The notes below the pieces were generated by a model. The model was not told where the DNA came from. It saw only the letters and a list, made by a program, of their open reading frames with translations, and did no database searches. A program made the translations under genes and the position numbers. A stretch of DNA of 64,000 bases. It comes from KBS-96 sp964247975. Lineage in GTDB: Bacteria > Acidobacteriota > Terriglobia > Bryobacterales > Bryobacteraceae. Where the stretch lies: contig CAXTWH010000014.1 of the NCBI GenBank assembly GCA_964247975.1, positions 1 to 64,000 on the forward strand. The letters are read 5' to 3'. Below, piece by piece: positions 63,123 through 64,000 of the stretch (position 1 is the first letter of the stretch; each line of letters opens with the position of its first letter).

Positions 63123-64000
63123 GTGGCCAACTTTCTACGTATTCTTGTTTTTCTTCCTTTATTGTTGACGCCAGCCGCCTTCGCGCAGAAGCCGACGTTT
63201 ACCGTGGGCTGGTCCATTTATGTCGGTTGGGACCCTTACCAGTACATGGCCAAATCGGGCCTGCTACGCAAATGGAGCGACAAATACGGTGTCAATATCA
63301 AAATTCAGCGATTCGATTACGCGCCCTCAATTGATGCCTTCACGTCCAAAAACGTTGATGCCTGCACCATGACCAACATGGAAGCGCTGGACCTGCCCGC
63401 CGCTTCGGGCGTGGACACCACGGCAATCATTATCGGCGATTATTCAAACGGCAATGACGCGCTGCTTGCCCGTAACGGCAACACGCTGAAGAGTCTGGGC
63501 GGTAAAAACCTGTTATTGGTGGAAAAAACCGTTTCGCAGTATCTTTTGGAACGGGCCTTTGCCTTGAATAAAGCAGATGAAGAATTGAAGCGCGTCCGGC
63601 TGGTCAACACTTCCGATTCCAACATCGTAGCCGCTTTCATGAACGATTCTTCGCAAACAGCGGTTGTCACCTGGAAGCCTTTGGTTTCGCAGATTGCCAG
63701 GATGAAAGGCGTCACTACGCTGTTCGATTCATCGAAGATTCCTGGTGAAATTCTTGACCTACTGGTGGTCCGCACTGAAGTTCTCAACAAACCCGATGGC
63801 AGCGGCCAGAAGTTTGCCAAAGCTATCACCGGAGCCTGGTACGAATTATTAGCCCGCATGAGCGGCGCTGATTCTGAAAAAGTTTTGGGCGCAATTGCGG
63901 CAGTTTCGGAAGACACGCTTCCTTCCTACAAAGAGCAACTCAGCACTACTCATCTGATGTACAAGCCGCAGGAAGCAGCCGGCATGGCGACATCTTCCGG
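63123..64000 (+). CDS. ABC transporter substrate-binding protein of the urea/guanidine carboxylase locus (runs off window)
   Basis: The frame stays open from the GTG at 63123 to the end of the window, so the gene is partial at its 3' end. A signal peptide (MANFLRILVFLPLLLTPAAF) is followed by FTVGWSIYVGWDPYQYMAKS, VNIKIQRFDYAPSIDAF, ACTMTNMEALDLPAASGVD and TTAIIIGDYSNGNDALL, and continues FMNDSSQTAVVTWKPLVSQI. This is the NitT/TauT-like binding protein typically encoded with urea carboxylase regions. It would capture urea or, more likely here, guanidine for import. A TTG at 63111 is an alternative start. Permease and ATPase genes presumably follow beyond the edge. Confidence 0.85.
   Translation, partial: MANFLRILVFLPLLLTPAAFAQKPTFTVGWSIYVGWDPYQYMAKSGLLRKWSDKYGVNIKIQRFDYAPSIDAFTSKNVDACTMTNMEALDLPAASGVDTTAIIIGDYSNGNDALLARNGNTLKSLGGKNLLLVEKTVSQYLLERAFALNKADEELKRVRLVNTSDSNIVAAFMNDSSQTAVVTWKPLVSQIARMKGVTTLFDSSKIPGEILDLLVVRTEVLNKPDGSGQKFAKAITGAWYELLARMSGADSEKVLGAIAAVSEDTLPSYKEQLSTTHLMYKPQEAAGMATSS

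Overview
This 64 kb window looks like a chromosomal stretch from a heterotrophic, Gram-negative soil or sediment bacterium, most likely an Acidobacteriota member. This assignment is inference. It rests on an Oar-type TonB-dependent receptor with an N-terminal carboxypeptidase-regulatory-like domain, Tat-exported sugar isomerases and Gfo/Idh oxidoreductases, an RND permease gene that precedes its adaptor gene, and near-balanced GC judged by eye. I saw no rRNA, tRNA, CRISPR array or intact insertion sequence.

Layout. 0-2.4 kb: a small defence-like edge with a vapBC pair (toxin frame broken), a Uma2-type PD-(D/E)XK protein and an Mrr restriction enzyme. 2.6-8.6 kb: a large hybrid histidine kinase, the F0 part of an ATP synthase (atpZ-atpI-atpB-atpE, ending in a terminator and without F1 genes), and a DUF3298-like protein. 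8.6-13.2 kb: two aldo/keto reductases, a secreted peptidoglycan-binding protein with LEA-like repeats, a MOSC protein and a sugar isomerase-like protein. 13.3-19.2 kb: an RND efflux pair and an amino-acid permease.

19.2-39.3 kb is a surface-glycan region. It holds a GT39-like membrane glycosyltransferase, WecE, WbqC, a GtrB-like GT2, a methyltransferase, a discoidin-like protein, an NAD-dependent epimerase, HddA kinase, a nucleotidyltransferase-GmhB-kinase-like fusion for activated heptose, a 1103-residue methyltransferase/coiled-coil/GT2 protein, a GT4 enzyme and a UDP-galactopyranose-mutase-like flavoprotein. MarC and GlgX lie within it. Together these suggest synthesis and assembly of a heptose- and aminodeoxysugar-containing polysaccharide.

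39.3-49.9 kb is unusually decayed. It contains a Gfo/Idh pseudogene (internal deletion plus nonsense), a TonB receptor with about six lesions, an alpha/beta-hydrolase scrap, a broken GH32-like gene and a second Uma2 copy with one nonsense codon. Intact genes between them encode a sugar isomerase-like protein, an MFS transporter abutting SsuD, and a membrane-anchored repeat protein. The nonsense codons are all explicable by C:G to T:A transitions.

50.1-56.0 kb: an SDR gene divergent from an HxlR regulator with a clear palindrome between them, an orphan molybdenum hydroxylase large subunit, a royal-jelly/yellow-family secreted protein and an L-galactose-dehydrogenase-like reductase. 55.9-64.0 kb: a urea/guanidine carboxylase operon (two DUF1989 proteins, the 1198-residue carboxylase, AtzF-type allophanate hydrolase) divergent from its ABC-transporter binding protein, which runs off the window. 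The operon leader holds a possible 31-codon peptide and a direct repeat, but no recognisable guanidine riboswitch.
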